Origin: Aurantibacter aestuarii
GTDB taxonomy: Bacteria > Bacteroidota > Bacteroidia > Flavobacteriales > Flavobacteriaceae
DNA length: 64,000 nt
NCBI RefSeq assembly: GCF_003008425.1
Contig: NZ_PXOQ01000015.1
Coordinates: 248,001 to 312,000, forward strand
Direction of reading: 5' to 3'
Below are positions 17,566-27,178 of this stretch, in pieces. The translations under genes and the position numbers were made by a program. The notes beneath the pieces were generated by a model. The model ran no database searches and had not been told where the DNA came from. It saw only the letters and a program-made list of their open reading frames with translations. Positions within the stretch are counted from its first letter, which is position 1; each line of letters begins with the position of its first letter.

Positions 17566-18459
17566 ATGAAAAAAAACGATTCGGAATGGCTTTATACTAT
17601 TTCTCCCAAAAAAAGCTTAATTAATTTAAATTTTGTTGAAATTTGGCGCTATAGAGATCTGTTATTACTTTTTGTAAAGCGTGATATTATAACGCTTTAT
17701 AAGCAAACCGTATTAGGACCTTTATGGTATTTCATACAACCCTTATTCACATCTGTGATTTTTACACTAATATTTAATAATATAGCTAATATTGATACAG
17801 GGAATGGAATTCCGCCTTTCTTATTTAATTTAATTGGGATTACAACTTGGAACTATTTTAGCACTTGTCTAACAGGGACTAGTGATACGTTTAAATCCAA
17901 CCAAAATATTTTCAGTAAGGTTTACTTCCCTAGAGTTATTACACCTTTATCTGGAGTTTTATCTAATGTTATTAAATTTGGTGTCCAACTTTTAGTTTTT
18001 ATACTATTCTACATTTATTTTTATATTAGTTTAGTTGATACACAAATGACAGCAAGACCAAATGAGTATATAGCATTACTACCATTTGTCATTTTATTAA
18101 TGGCATTGTTAGGATTAGGTCTGGGAATGGTTATTTCATCAATGACAACAAAATATAGAGATTTATCATTCTTGGTTGGTTTTGGAGTTCAGCTATTAAT
18201 GTATGCTTCTGCGGTTATGTATCCTTTATCTTTAATTGAAGAAAAAGTTAGAAATGGTTCTATCCCAGAAATAGCTGGATACTTAGTTGCATATAACCCA
18301 ATGAGTACGATTATAGAGTTGATGCGTTATATAACTTTAAGTACTGGAGAATTCTCATTATTTAATTTAGCTTACACTACAATAATTTGTGTTTTAATTT
18401 TTTTAATCGGATTAATAATTTTCAATAGAACTGAAAAATCCTTTATTGACACAGTTTAA
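17566..18459 (+). CDS. wzm: ABC-2 type polysaccharide export permease (Wzm)
   Basis: A 297-residue integral membrane protein with about six hydrophobic helices and the ABC-2 export family pattern. The amphipathic N-terminal interface is LLLLFVKRDIITLYKQTVLG, followed by PLWYFIQPLFTSVIFTLIF. The internal AYNPMSTIIELMRY motif near the C-terminus is typical of O-antigen/teichoic-acid exporters. It pairs with the ATPase encoded three bases downstream. In ABC-dependent systems this pair moves a completed undecaprenyl-linked chain across the inner membrane. Confidence 0.92.
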   Translation: MKKNDSEWLYTISPKKSLINLNFVEIWRYRDLLLLFVKRDIITLYKQTVLGPLWYFIQPLFTSVIFTLIFNNIANIDTGNGIPPFLFNLIGITTWNYFSTCLTGTSDTFKSNQNIFSKVYFPRVITPLSGVLSNVIKFGVQLLVFILFYIYFYISLVDTQMTARPNEYIALLPFVILLMALLGLGLGMVISSMTTKYRDLSFLVGFGVQLLMYASAVMYPLSLIEEKVRNGSIPEIAGYLVAYNPMSTIIELMRYITLSTGEFSLFNLAYTTIICVLIFLIGLIIFNRTEKSFIDTV

Positions 18460-18461
18460 TT

Positions 18462-19748
18462 ATGAGTGATATAATTCTTAAAGCCGAAAATATTTCTAAG
18501 CAATACCGATTAGGTTTGGTGGGAACGGGTACCATAAGTCATGATTTAAATAGGTGGTGGCATAAAATCAGAGGGAAAGAAGATCCTTACCTTAAAATTG
18601 GAGAGTCTAATGATAGAAGTACTAAAGGAAGTAGTGAATATGTTTGGGCTTTACAGGATATAAATTTTAATTTACATCGAGGTGAAGTTCTAGGTATTAT
18701 TGGTAAAAACGGTGCAGGAAAATCGACTTTGCTAAAAATTCTATCTAAAGTAACCACACCTACAGTAGGAGAAATTAAGACTAAAGGTCGAATTGCTTCT
18801 TTATTAGAAGTAGGAACCGGATTTCATGGTGAAATGACAGGAAAAGAGAATATATATTTAAATGGTGCTATTTTAGGAATGACTAAAAAAGAGATTTCTT
18901 CAAAAATTGATGAAATTATAGAATTTTCGGGTTGTCAACGTTATATAGATACGCCTGTAAAGCGCTATAGTTCTGGAATGACGGTACGTTTGGCATTTGC
19001 TGTAGCCGCATTTTTAGAACCTGAAATTTTGGTAATTGATGAAGTTTTAGCTGTGGGTGATGCAGAGTTTCAAAAAAAAGCGATTGGTAAAATGCAAGAT
19101 ATCTCAAAGGGAGAAGGAAGAACTGTAATATTTGTTAGTCATAATATGGCAGCAGTTAAAAATTTATGTACCAGAGGTATTGTGTTAGAACATGGAAAAG
19201 TTGTTTTTACAGGTAACCAAAATGAATCTGTAGATTATTATCTATCTAATTCAATTTCAAATATACCATTAAATGACAGAAAAGACCGAGTTGGAAATAA
19301 AAATATTATTGTTAAAGCTATATCCTTTTTTAACAAAAATGGAGATTCAATTTCACAAGCTATATCAGGTGAATATTTGAGAGTTCGATTACATATCCAA
19401 AAAAATAGACCTGTAGATTTTAGCAAATTATTTGTAGGTATAGCCTTTTTAGATAATCAAGAAAAAAAAGTGGTCTCTTTTTTGAGTGATGAGATGGGGT
19501 CTGATTTCTCATATGTTGCAGATAATAATTATATAGATTTAATGATTCCAGAGTTTTTACTAAGGTCAGCTGTCTATAATTTGACTTTTATGATTACTGA
19601 AGGTTCTACAAGAAGTACAGATGCGTTAGATGTTTTAGAAAATGCTGCTGAAATTACTGTTTTAGAAGGGGATTATTGGAATACTGGTAAAACAAATAGG
19701 GCAGGAGATTTTGCTATAATACCAGCAACATATGAATCAAAATTATGA
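18462..19748 (+). CDS. wzt: Polysaccharide export ATPase with C-terminal glycan-binding domain (Wzt)
   Basis: A 428-residue protein. The N-terminal nucleotide-binding domain (about 1-250) has Walker A GIIGKNGAGKSTLL (about 80-93), signature YSSGMTVRLAFAVA and Walker B ILVIDEVLAVGD. A C-terminal beta-rich domain (about 280-428, from NIIVKAISFFNKNGDSI to EGDYWNTGKTNRAGDF) matches the Wzt carbohydrate-binding domain. In well-studied Wzt proteins this domain recognises the modified non-reducing end before export. Its presence argues for true ABC-dependent export of a capped chain. It overlaps the next gene by four bases (ATGA). Confidence 0.92.
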   Translation: MSDIILKAENISKQYRLGLVGTGTISHDLNRWWHKIRGKEDPYLKIGESNDRSTKGSSEYVWALQDINFNLHRGEVLGIIGKNGAGKSTLLKILSKVTTPTVGEIKTKGRIASLLEVGTGFHGEMTGKENIYLNGAILGMTKKEISSKIDEIIEFSGCQRYIDTPVKRYSSGMTVRLAFAVAAFLEPEILVIDEVLAVGDAEFQKKAIGKMQDISKGEGRTVIFVSHNMAAVKNLCTRGIVLEHGKVVFTGNQNESVDYYLSNSISNIPLNDRKDRVGNKNIIVKAISFFNKNGDSISQAISGEYLRVRLHIQKNRPVDFSKLFVGIAFLDNQEKKVVSFLSDEMGSDFSYVADNNYIDLMIPEFLLRSAVYNLTFMITEGSTRSTDALDVLENAAEITVLEGDYWNTGKTNRAGDFAIIPATYESKL

Positions 19749-20887
19749 TGACTTCTAAAATTCTCCATATTGCTAAGGATGAGAAATTTATAGATTCTGC
19801 GATAAATCAGTTTGGTTCTTTAAATTTTATAGATAATGACTTTTTTATTTTAAATGAATGTTCAGAGCTAAATTACATAAAGCAAAAAGAAAAGGTAAAT
19901 TGTTTTAAAACTTCTTCTTATATAATTAATAAATTAAATCAGTATAGGATAATTTTTTTCCATAGTCTAGATGCTGATTTTATCCCTATTGTTTTAAGCA
20001 CTAATAAAAACCAAACCTGTATATGGATGTGTTTTGGGTATGAAGTTTATAATGATTCATTTTATGTAGATAAAAAAAATCTTTATGCCGAATTAACTTT
20101 AAAACATACCACATTTACACCAGTTTCAATTCAGAAAAAACTAAAAAACTATCTTCGACCAATTAAACGTATAATATATAGAGACACCCCATTTACACCA
20201 CAGGAATTAAAAATAAAAGCTATCAGACGAATGGATTATTTGGTTTCTTCTTATAAAGAGGAGTATTCCAAAATATCAGGATATATCCACCAAAAAAAAA
20301 AACAGTTAGATTTTACTTATTACCCATTAGAATATATTGTAAATGTTAACGATTTAGAGATAAAAACTACTAATCAGATTTTAGTTGGTAATTCAGGAAC
20401 TTTAACAAATAATCATTTAGATGTTTTTAAAAAAATATATTATGAAAATTTAAATAATTATACTATACTTTGCCCTTTAAGTTATGGTGATAAAGTCTAT
20501 ATAGAAAAAATTAAAATAAAGGGTAAGTTTTATTTTAAAGATTATTTTTCACCAATAACAAATTTTTTGCCACTAGAGGATTATAATCAATTAATTAGAA
20601 CTTCTTCTATTGCAATCTTTTATAATTTCAGACAGCAAGCTATAGGTAATATAATTGCATCTTTGTGGTATGGAGCTAAAGTTTTTTTAAGTAAAAAAAA
20701 TTCTTTTTTTAGTTTGTTAAAAAGTAACGGCATAATCGTTTTCGACTTTGATAAAAGCAATTTAAATGTTTATGAACCATTGAATATTAATCAAATAACG
20801 CATAATAGATTAATATTGAAAAATTTATTTAGCGAAAAACGTTTATTAGAAAAATTGAGTTCGGAAATTGACAATCTAATAAAATGA
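19745..20887 (+). CDS. wecF: WecF-like 4-acetamido-4,6-dideoxygalactosyltransferase (GT56)
   Basis: A 380-residue protein of the WecF (GT56) family, which transfers Fuc4NAc from TDP-Fuc4NAc to a lipid-linked acceptor at the cytoplasmic face. Family features seen are LVGNSGTLTNNHLDVFKKI (about residue 217), TILCPLSYGDKVYIEKI (about 240-256), FLPLEDYNQLIRTSSIAIF (about 276) and RQQAIGNIIASLWYGAKVFL (about 299). The donor would be made by WecE, encoded 25 kb downstream. The gene is very AT-rich, more so than wza and wzc, suggesting separate acquisition. The start overlaps the wzt stop. The exact sugar is inferred from the family. Confidence 0.75.
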   Translation: MMTSKILHIAKDEKFIDSAINQFGSLNFIDNDFFILNECSELNYIKQKEKVNCFKTSSYIINKLNQYRIIFFHSLDADFIPIVLSTNKNQTCIWMCFGYEVYNDSFYVDKKNLYAELTLKHTTFTPVSIQKKLKNYLRPIKRIIYRDTPFTPQELKIKAIRRMDYLVSSYKEEYSKISGYIHQKKKQLDFTYYPLEYIVNVNDLEIKTTNQILVGNSGTLTNNHLDVFKKIYYENLNNYTILCPLSYGDKVYIEKIKIKGKFYFKDYFSPITNFLPLEDYNQLIRTSSIAIFYNFRQQAIGNIIASLWYGAKVFLSKKNSFFSLLKSNGIIVFDFDKSNLNVYEPLNINQITHNRLILKNLFSEKRLLEKLSSEIDNLIK

Positions 20888-20964
20888 ACAAAAGAATAGA
20901 GGCAATAAAATCTATTACTCAAAGTGTTTTTAATTTAAATTCAAAAATGCTAGGAAGAATATAG
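20884..20964 (+). CDS. 26-residue ORF, possible gene remnant
   Basis: An ATG overlapping the wecF stop (ATGA) opens a 26-codon frame, MNKRIEAIKSITQSVFNLNS and six more residues. The overlap mimics a normal start in this block, but the product is too short for a known family. It may be the head of a deleted gene, since it is followed by 147 bases without coding sequence, unusual in this tightly packed block. It could equally be chance. Confidence 0.25.
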   Translation: MNKRIEAIKSITQSVFNLNSKMLGRI

Positions 20965-20990
20965 TTCAAGTTAATACTTATAAAATATTA

Positions 20991-21018
20991 AAAATAATAC
21001 ATGTTTGTATTATTTTTT
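20991..21018 (+). terminator. AT-rich terminator-like hairpin inside the block
   Basis: A perfect 11-bp stem, AAAATAATACA (20991-21001) and its complement (21006-21016), with a TGTT loop and trailing T residues. It contains almost no G+C, so its strength is uncertain. A TAAGTTTG box at 21071-21078, 34 bases before the next ATG, could restart transcription, although no good -33 partner is seen. Confidence 0.45.
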
Positions 21019-21111
21019 GAATATCAATTACATTTAAGTTGAATAATATTCAAGATATTTGAATGAGTATTAAGTTTGTTTAGAAAAAAATAAATACTGT
21101 AAATACAATAA

Positions 21112-21990
21112 ATGAGTTTATTAGTTTCGATAATTATACCTACTTATAACAGAGCACATATTTTAAGTGAAACTTTAGATAGTGTGAAGTCACAAACTTA
21201 TACTAATTGGGAGTGTATTGTAGTAGATGATGGCAGTATAGATGAAACAGAGGAATTAGTAGCGGATTATATTTTAAACGATAATAGATTTATTTATGTC
21301 AAAAGGCCTAATTTACATCTTCAAGGTGGCAATGGAGCTCGTAATTATGGTTTTGAAATTAGTAAGGGAGAATTTATCCAGTTTTTAGACTCAGATGATT
21401 TATTATCTAAAAATAAATTAAATTTACAATTAGATTTATTAATAGCAAATAACGCTGATGTTTCTACATGTCAATGGGGTAGATTTAGTACAAATCATGA
21501 TTTTAAAATAAAAACATCGCCTTTTTATAGAAACTATAATAAAGCTTCAAACTTATTGATAGATTACGGAAATTTTAAATCTTTTTTGCCTTCACATGTG
21601 TTTTTAATTAAGCGAGATGTTTTTCTAAAATCTGGACTATGGTGTGAAACATTGAAGATTAATCAAGATGGAGAATTATTTTGTCGAGTATTACTTTGTG
21701 CCAACCGAATCGTTTTTTCAGAAGGGGCCCATGTTTTTTATAGGTTTGAAAATAAAAATAAAACAAGTAGTTTAACAAATAAACAAAAAGCAAAGGATTT
21801 AACAATAAGCTGGAAATTAATATCTAATCATCTAAATAATAAAAACAAAGATATTTTTAGGGATTATATATACTTCGGTAAAAATTATGCATTTAAAATT
21901 TTGAAAGAAAATTATAAAATAGAAATTTTAAAAAATTTTTATTTTTATAAGTTACAAATTTTTGCTTTTTTGAAAAGTAAACTTAATTAA
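21112..21990 (+). CDS. Glycosyltransferase family 2
   Basis: A 292-residue GT-A enzyme. The N-terminal nucleotide-sugar site is VSIIIPTYNRAHILSETLDS and VVDDGSIDETEEL, and the metal-binding motif is FLDSDD at about residue 91. QDGELFCRVLL near residue 185 carries the likely catalytic acidic residue (ED-type motif). It is soluble or peripheral at the inner membrane and adds one sugar to the lipid-linked repeat. The gene is strongly AT-rich. Donor and linkage cannot be told from sequence. Confidence 0.85.
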   Translation: MSLLVSIIIPTYNRAHILSETLDSVKSQTYTNWECIVVDDGSIDETEELVADYILNDNRFIYVKRPNLHLQGGNGARNYGFEISKGEFIQFLDSDDLLSKNKLNLQLDLLIANNADVSTCQWGRFSTNHDFKIKTSPFYRNYNKASNLLIDYGNFKSFLPSHVFLIKRDVFLKSGLWCETLKINQDGELFCRVLLCANRIVFSEGAHVFYRFENKNKTSSLTNKQKAKDLTISWKLISNHLNNKNKDIFRDYIYFGKNYAFKILKENYKIEILKNFYFYKLQIFAFLKSKLN

Positions 21991-21996
21991 AATAGA

Positions 21997-23112
21997 TTGA
22001 AAAAAATAGCAATATTTGGACCAATAAACTCTAGAGGTGGAAGAGAGTTAGAAACTGCTTTTATTGCTAGCACTCTGATGGAGAAATATGACCTTTCTGT
22101 ATATTCAACCGAGCAGGTTTTACAAGTAAATGACATACATTCTTTAAATCCAGAAATTGATATTTATTATAAGCATAAATCTTTTTTTTCAAAACTTAAA
22201 TCTAAGTTTGGTTTTAAATCTAGCTACAAAAGCTTGTTGTTTAAACAATTAAATGGTGCAAAAGTTGAAACCTTACATGATGCTATATTAAATGTAGACC
22301 TAGTCTTTATAATGGCTCAGTTAACTTCAAATTATACTAAGGCAATTATTATAGAGGCAAAAAAGTTAAATAAACCTATAATATTTAGAACGACAGGCAC
22401 AATTCCTAAAATAGATATTAAAGCACCTTTTTTTAATTATTTAAAAGATGTTAATCTATTTATTAATCATTCTGAAAAAAATTCAGATGTATTTATAAAG
22501 AATAATTATTTAAATTATAAAATAATTGATCAATGTGTTATAAATGAAGATGAGTTTTTAGATAAATGCCCTCTCCAATTCAAACAGATTAAAGACTTTT
22601 ATTGTGTATCTAGATTAGATGATAACAAAGATGTTATAACAGCTGTTAAGGCATTTAATACTTTGAAGAACAATTCAAATTTAAAATTGCACATTATAGG
22701 AGAAGGTGAGTGTTTAAATACACTAAAATCTGCCTCAACTAATGAAAATATTAAATTTTATGGACATTTAGAACAGAAGGATTTAATTAAGTTAATTTAT
22801 AAATTTCATTGTTTAATTATAACATCAAAAGAAGAGGCAGGACCATTAACAGGCCATGAAGCTGCTATACTTGGTTTACCCATTATTTCTACAAAGGTTG
22901 GTGCAATGCCAGAACGATTTATAAACAATAATTCCATGTGGTATAATGTAGGTGATTTTAATGAGCTCGCATTAAAAGTTTTAGAATATTCTGAATATTC
23001 AACAGAAGAAATTCAAAAGCTTCAAAAAGAAAATAAGATGTTATATAAACAAAATTCTTCAAAAAAACAGATAGCTAAACAATATTTAGATTCAGTAAGT
23101 ATATATTTGTAA
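21997..23112 (+). CDS. Glycosyltransferase family 4 (paralogue of the gene at 25159)
   Basis: A 371-residue GT-B enzyme. It begins KKIAIFGPINSRGGRELETA from a TTG start at 21997; no ATG fits before the conserved beginning. The C-terminal GT4 site is visible as FYCVSRLDDNKDVITAVKAF and KEEAGPLTGHEAAILGLPII with STKVGAMPERF. It shares the opening FGPI..GGRE and the GAM.ER motif with the gene at 25159, so the two look like an old duplication. Six bases separate it from the preceding GT2. Confidence 0.82.
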   Translation: MKKIAIFGPINSRGGRELETAFIASTLMEKYDLSVYSTEQVLQVNDIHSLNPEIDIYYKHKSFFSKLKSKFGFKSSYKSLLFKQLNGAKVETLHDAILNVDLVFIMAQLTSNYTKAIIIEAKKLNKPIIFRTTGTIPKIDIKAPFFNYLKDVNLFINHSEKNSDVFIKNNYLNYKIIDQCVINEDEFLDKCPLQFKQIKDFYCVSRLDDNKDVITAVKAFNTLKNNSNLKLHIIGEGECLNTLKSASTNENIKFYGHLEQKDLIKLIYKFHCLIITSKEEAGPLTGHEAAILGLPIISTKVGAMPERFINNNSMWYNVGDFNELALKVLEYSEYSTEEIQKLQKENKMLYKQNSSKKQIAKQYLDSVSIYL

Positions 23113-23144
23113 TAATTGGCCTAGAATAATATTAAAAATAATTG

Positions 23145-24065
23145 ATGACTAAATATTTAATCACAGGAGGAGCAGGAAACGTAGGAAGTACTTTAGCAAA
23201 ACATTTAGCTAAAGATACTTCTAATCTTATAGTAATAGTAGATAACTTATCTACAGGAAGTTTACATAAAATACCAAAATTGGATAATATAAAATTTATA
23301 AAATCTAATGTAAATAATTATAAAGATATTGCTCCAATTTTTGCTCGTTTTGAATTTGACTATGTGTTTCATTATGCCGCTTTAGTAGGTGTTAAACGTA
23401 CTTTAAAAAATCCAATTAGTGTGTTAGATGATATTGATGGAATTAAAAATGTGCTGTCATTATCTAAAAATTCAGGTGTTAAACGCGTGTTTTACTCTAG
23501 TTCATCCGAAGTGTATGGCGAACCGTTTGAAATACCTCAAAATGAAAATACCACACCTTTAAATTCAAGGTTACCATACGCAATAGTTAAAAATGTAGGA
23601 GAAGCTTTTTTTAAATCGTACTACCAAGAATATGGTTTAGAATATACCATATTTCGATTTTTTAATACTTATGGCCCTAATCAAAGTGAAGATTTTGTCT
23701 TGCCACGTTTTTTAAAGTTAGCATTAGCAGATAAGGACATTACTATTTATGGCGATGGTTTACAAACAAGATCATTTTGTTATGTAGACGATAATGTAGA
23801 AACCTGTATTAAAGCTATTTCTGACCCTTTATGTTCTAACGCAGTTTTAAATGTAGGAAGTGATAAGGAGCAAACGATATTATCTTTAGCACAAGCAGTA
23901 ATAAAAGCAACAAATTCAAAAAGTAACATAATTCATTTGCCTGCTTTAAAAGAAGGTGATATGGCCAGACGTTGCCCGGATACTTCAAAAATGAAAGCTG
24001 TATTAAAAAGAGATTTATTATCTCTCGAAGAGGGATTAGATAAAATGATTAAATTTTATAAATAG
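23145..24065 (+). CDS. NAD-dependent sugar epimerase/dehydratase (extended SDR)
   Basis: A 306-residue extended short-chain dehydrogenase. The NAD(P) site is YLITGGAGNVGSTLAKHL at the N-terminus. The catalytic region is YSSSSEVYGEPFEIP and the YxxxK pair is YAIVK at about residue 147. ENTTPLNSRLPYAIVK and RFFNTYGPNQ are typical of UDP-glucose 4-epimerase/UDP-xylose-synthase relatives. It probably interconverts a nucleotide sugar in the cytoplasm for a neighbouring transferase. TTG and ATG are adjacent at the start; I chose the ATG at 23145. Substrate unknown. Confidence 0.83.
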   Translation: MTKYLITGGAGNVGSTLAKHLAKDTSNLIVIVDNLSTGSLHKIPKLDNIKFIKSNVNNYKDIAPIFARFEFDYVFHYAALVGVKRTLKNPISVLDDIDGIKNVLSLSKNSGVKRVFYSSSSEVYGEPFEIPQNENTTPLNSRLPYAIVKNVGEAFFKSYYQEYGLEYTIFRFFNTYGPNQSEDFVLPRFLKLALADKDITIYGDGLQTRSFCYVDDNVETCIKAISDPLCSNAVLNVGSDKEQTILSLAQAVIKATNSKSNIIHLPALKEGDMARRCPDTSKMKAVLKRDLLSLEEGLDKMIKFYK

Positions 24066-24070
24066 TAATT

Positions 24071-25102
24071 ATGCGTAAAGGAGTAAATCCAACTAAAGGA
24101 GGAAAATTAGTTAATTTAGAGCCTTGCGACCATAGAATCTTAATACCTCTTCATATTCCTAATGAAGAAGGATATTTTAAGGATGCTTATAAAATCTTTT
24201 TACTATGTTTAAACTCCTTATTAAAAACAAGCCAATCTAAGCTTAAAATTAGCATTATAAGCAATAAAAGTTCAACAATAATTAACCAGCGTCTTTTAAA
24301 ATTATACGAAGAAGGTGTTATAAATGAATTAATTATTGAAAAAGAAGGTTTAGGTAAAATAAATAGTCTTTTAAAGGCATTAAGGACTACAGAAGAACGT
24401 TTAGTTACGATTACCGATGCCGATGTTTTATTTTTAAATAATTGGGAAAGTGAAGTGGTGTCGGTATTTAAAAGTTTTCCAAAAGCTGGTGCCGTAAGTC
24501 CAGTGCCGGTATTTAGAAAACATTTGGATTTAACATCAAACATTTGGTTGGATCATTTATTTAATAATAAAATTAAATTTCAACCTGTTAAAGATCGACC
24601 TGCATTAGAAAAATTTGTTCAAAGTATAGGTTGGCAATATTTGCCAGAAGACTACGGTGATACTATTGGTACTATAACACAAAATAATACGACTGCAGTT
24701 TTGGGGTGTCCGCATTTTGTGGCCACTTATAAGTCTGAAGTTTTTAAAGAGATGCCAAAAACGAACACACCATATTTAATTGATGGAGATAGTGAACTTA
24801 AATATCTAGATTTACCAACTATTAAAATGGATGGTTATCGGTTATCTACAAACACTAATAATGCCTATCACCTAGGGAATGTTTTTGAAGATTGGATGCA
24901 AGATGCTTTTGATAATTTAAAAGAAGTAAATAAACTTGAAGTAAATTATAATGAGCTAAAAGATTTAAAACCGAAAAAAATTAAATACTTAGTATCAGAA
25001 AAAATTTTCAAAAGGCTAATAAAAAAACGTAGTTTGTTAAAATTTCTGCTAAGAAAAAAAGGGTTGACTCAAAAACAAGTTCATGCATTTGTAAAGCGTT
25101 AA
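24071..25102 (+). CDS. GT-A fold glycosyltransferase
   Basis: A 343-residue protein. HRILIPLHIPNEEGYFKDAY opens the fold, and the DxD metal site is TITDADVLFLNNWES at about residue 115-129. The long C-terminal half (LGCPHFVATYKSEVF, LIDGDSELKYLDL) includes an aspartate pair at LIDGDSE that could be catalytic. It is outside the best-known GT2 subfamilies. The basic C-terminal tail may sit at the membrane. It follows the SDR gene by five bases, so the two may make and use the same sugar. Confidence 0.7.
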   Translation: MRKGVNPTKGGKLVNLEPCDHRILIPLHIPNEEGYFKDAYKIFLLCLNSLLKTSQSKLKISIISNKSSTIINQRLLKLYEEGVINELIIEKEGLGKINSLLKALRTTEERLVTITDADVLFLNNWESEVVSVFKSFPKAGAVSPVPVFRKHLDLTSNIWLDHLFNNKIKFQPVKDRPALEKFVQSIGWQYLPEDYGDTIGTITQNNTTAVLGCPHFVATYKSEVFKEMPKTNTPYLIDGDSELKYLDLPTIKMDGYRLSTNTNNAYHLGNVFEDWMQDAFDNLKEVNKLEVNYNELKDLKPKKIKYLVSEKIFKRLIKKRSLLKFLLRKKGLTQKQVHAFVKR

Positions 25103-25158
25103 TTTTGTTATGATTGATGTAGTGTATTAGAATGTATTACAGTAAAAAAATGAGGTAG

Positions 25159-26325
25159 ATGAGTGAAAAAACAAATGTATTAGTTTTTGGTCCTATAAGC
25201 GACTTTGGTGGTCGTGAAATTATGACCAATTTACTTTACAAGTCTTTAGGTCATCAATATAATGTACAGATACTTTCTACCACTTTAATTTCTAAAAAGT
25301 CGGATGCATTAAAAGAAGTAAAAAGTAACCATTGGACTTCTGTTGGCAAGGAGATTTATAACAAGTCTTTTTATATCAAATTAACTTCAGTTCTAGCGAA
25401 ATTAATTTATAAGCACAAAGAGCCATCCTATTTTTTTATTAAAAATAAATTTACTAAGTCTAAATATGATTTTGATTTAGAATATAAGAAGATTATCGAT
25501 GCTTACTTACGAGACTCTAAATTGGTTATATATAGTGATGAAATTAGTGGAAAGTGGTTAAACTTTATAATTGAAGCTTGTGAAAAATATGATTCCAAGT
25601 TAATTTTAATCATAACTGGGAAAATCTTTCATATCCCAAAATTTCTGATTAATCAAAATTTTAAATTCAATATTTTAGTACACTCAAAAGAAAATTACTA
25701 TATTCTTAAGCAGTTAGATCATGTTAGATTACATCATATTGATCAAACCACTAGTAAAGAACAGCAACTCTTAAATTTAAATCTAAATCCATCAGAAAAA
25801 TTGACCTATGGTTTTATTGGTAGGTTTAGCCAGGAAAAAGGATTTATGGAGTTAATTAATGTGTTTGCCAAAAATAAAAAACCACTAGTAATTGCCGGCA
25901 ATGGACCACTTTTAGATGAATTTAGACATCTAAATACTGAAAATATTCGATATATCGGTCAAATTAAGCCAGAAGAAATTTCAAAATTTTATAATTTAAT
26001 AGATGTGGTTATAATACCGTCTTTTGAAGAAGGTGGACCAATAGTAGGCGTAGAAGCTATGGCAGCTGGAAAACTAATTATTTCAACAAAAGTTGGTGCA
26101 ATGGAAGAACGTCTAATGAATACTTTAAATAATTTTTGGTTTTCACATGAAAATCAAAAGTCTTTAAACGTGGCTATTAAAAGCGTAGAATCATTATCTA
26201 AAGATAGACAGGTTATCATAAGAGAAGAATTAAGAACATTATATTTGAAAAATAACTCTATGGATGTTATAAAGTTTAAGTATTTAAAGTTATTTTATTC
26301 TATTTTAACTGATCAAAAAATATAA
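25159..26325 (+). CDS. Glycosyltransferase family 4 (paralogue of the gene at 21997)
   Basis: A 388-residue GT-B enzyme beginning KTNVLVFGPISDFGGREIMT. The donor site has TYGFIGRFSQEKGFMELI and FEEGGPIVGVEAMAAGKLII, with STKVGAMEERL behind it. The same landmarks occur in the gene at 21997, so the pair likely arose by duplication and now handle different linkages. It lies 56 bases after the preceding gene, in AT-rich DNA, directly before the GT11 gene. Confidence 0.82.
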   Translation: MSEKTNVLVFGPISDFGGREIMTNLLYKSLGHQYNVQILSTTLISKKSDALKEVKSNHWTSVGKEIYNKSFYIKLTSVLAKLIYKHKEPSYFFIKNKFTKSKYDFDLEYKKIIDAYLRDSKLVIYSDEISGKWLNFIIEACEKYDSKLILIITGKIFHIPKFLINQNFKFNILVHSKENYYILKQLDHVRLHHIDQTTSKEQQLLNLNLNPSEKLTYGFIGRFSQEKGFMELINVFAKNKKPLVIAGNGPLLDEFRHLNTENIRYIGQIKPEEISKFYNLIDVVIIPSFEEGGPIVGVEAMAAGKLIISTKVGAMEERLMNTLNNFWFSHENQKSLNVAIKSVESLSKDRQVIIREELRTLYLKNNSMDVIKFKYLKLFYSILTDQKI

Positions 26326-26334
26326 GATTATAGA

Positions 26335-27162
26335 ATGATTATCATCAAATTAAAAGGCGGTTTAGGCAATCAATTGTTTCAATATGCAACTGCAAAAGCA
26401 TTGGCATTACGACACAATACAATGCTTCGTATAGACCATTCTAATTTTGAAACTTATAAGTTACATGATTATGGCTTGTATCATTTTAATATTACAGATC
26501 AATTGTATAAAAAAGAACCAAAGTGGTTAGCTAAAATTGAAAAAAAACTTAAGCTTAAAACATTTTATAATGAAGATGACCATGGTTTTAGGTATAATAA
26601 TGAGTTAAAACATCAGAAAGCTTATAAACTTTTTTTAGATGGCTATTTCCAATGTGAAGATTATTTTTTAGAATATAGACAAGAGATTTTAGAGGCTCTT
26701 AAAATCACGTCACCTTTAAAGCCCATTACAAAACAAACTTTAGAGACTATCAATTCCTGTAGCTCGGTAGCCTTGCATGTAAGACGTGGCGACTATTTAT
26801 TGCATGATGTACATAATACCGATAAAGCAGCGTATTATGATAAAGCTATGAGTTACATAGAGTCTAAAGTAGAAAACCCCATTTATTTTATGTTTTCAGA
26901 TGATATAGATTGGGTAAAAGAAAACTTTAGCTCTAAACATCAAATGGTTTTTATAGATTTTAATGATGCAAGCACCAATTATGAAGATATAAAACTCATG
27001 TCTAACTGTAAACATAATATTATTGCCAATAGTAGTTTTAGCTGGTGGAGTGCATGGTTAAATACCAATCCAGAGAAAATTATAACTGCACCAAAACATT
27101 GGTTTAATGGCGATATGTATGATTTTACAGACTTAGTGCCTAAAAGTTGGATAAAATTTTAA
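26335..27162 (+). CDS. Alpha-1,2-fucosyltransferase family (GT11)
   Basis: A 275-residue GT11 protein with the family hallmarks IIKLKGGLGNQLFQYATAKA at the N-terminus, the GDP-binding HVRRGDY at about residue 148-154, and CKHNIIANSSFSWWSAWLN near residue 227-245. GT11 enzymes transfer L-fucose from GDP-fucose in alpha-1,2 linkage; some bacterial members sit in colitose loci and are thought to use GDP-colitose. Since the block encodes ColD, the donor could be either sugar. Confidence 0.88.
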   Translation: MIIIKLKGGLGNQLFQYATAKALALRHNTMLRIDHSNFETYKLHDYGLYHFNITDQLYKKEPKWLAKIEKKLKLKTFYNEDDHGFRYNNELKHQKAYKLFLDGYFQCEDYFLEYRQEILEALKITSPLKPITKQTLETINSCSSVALHVRRGDYLLHDVHNTDKAAYYDKAMSYIESKVENPIYFMFSDDIDWVKENFSSKHQMVFIDFNDASTNYEDIKLMSNCKHNIIANSSFSWWSAWLNTNPEKIITAPKHWFNGDMYDFTDLVPKSWIKF

Positions 27163-27178
27163 TTGCTTTACAACGCTT

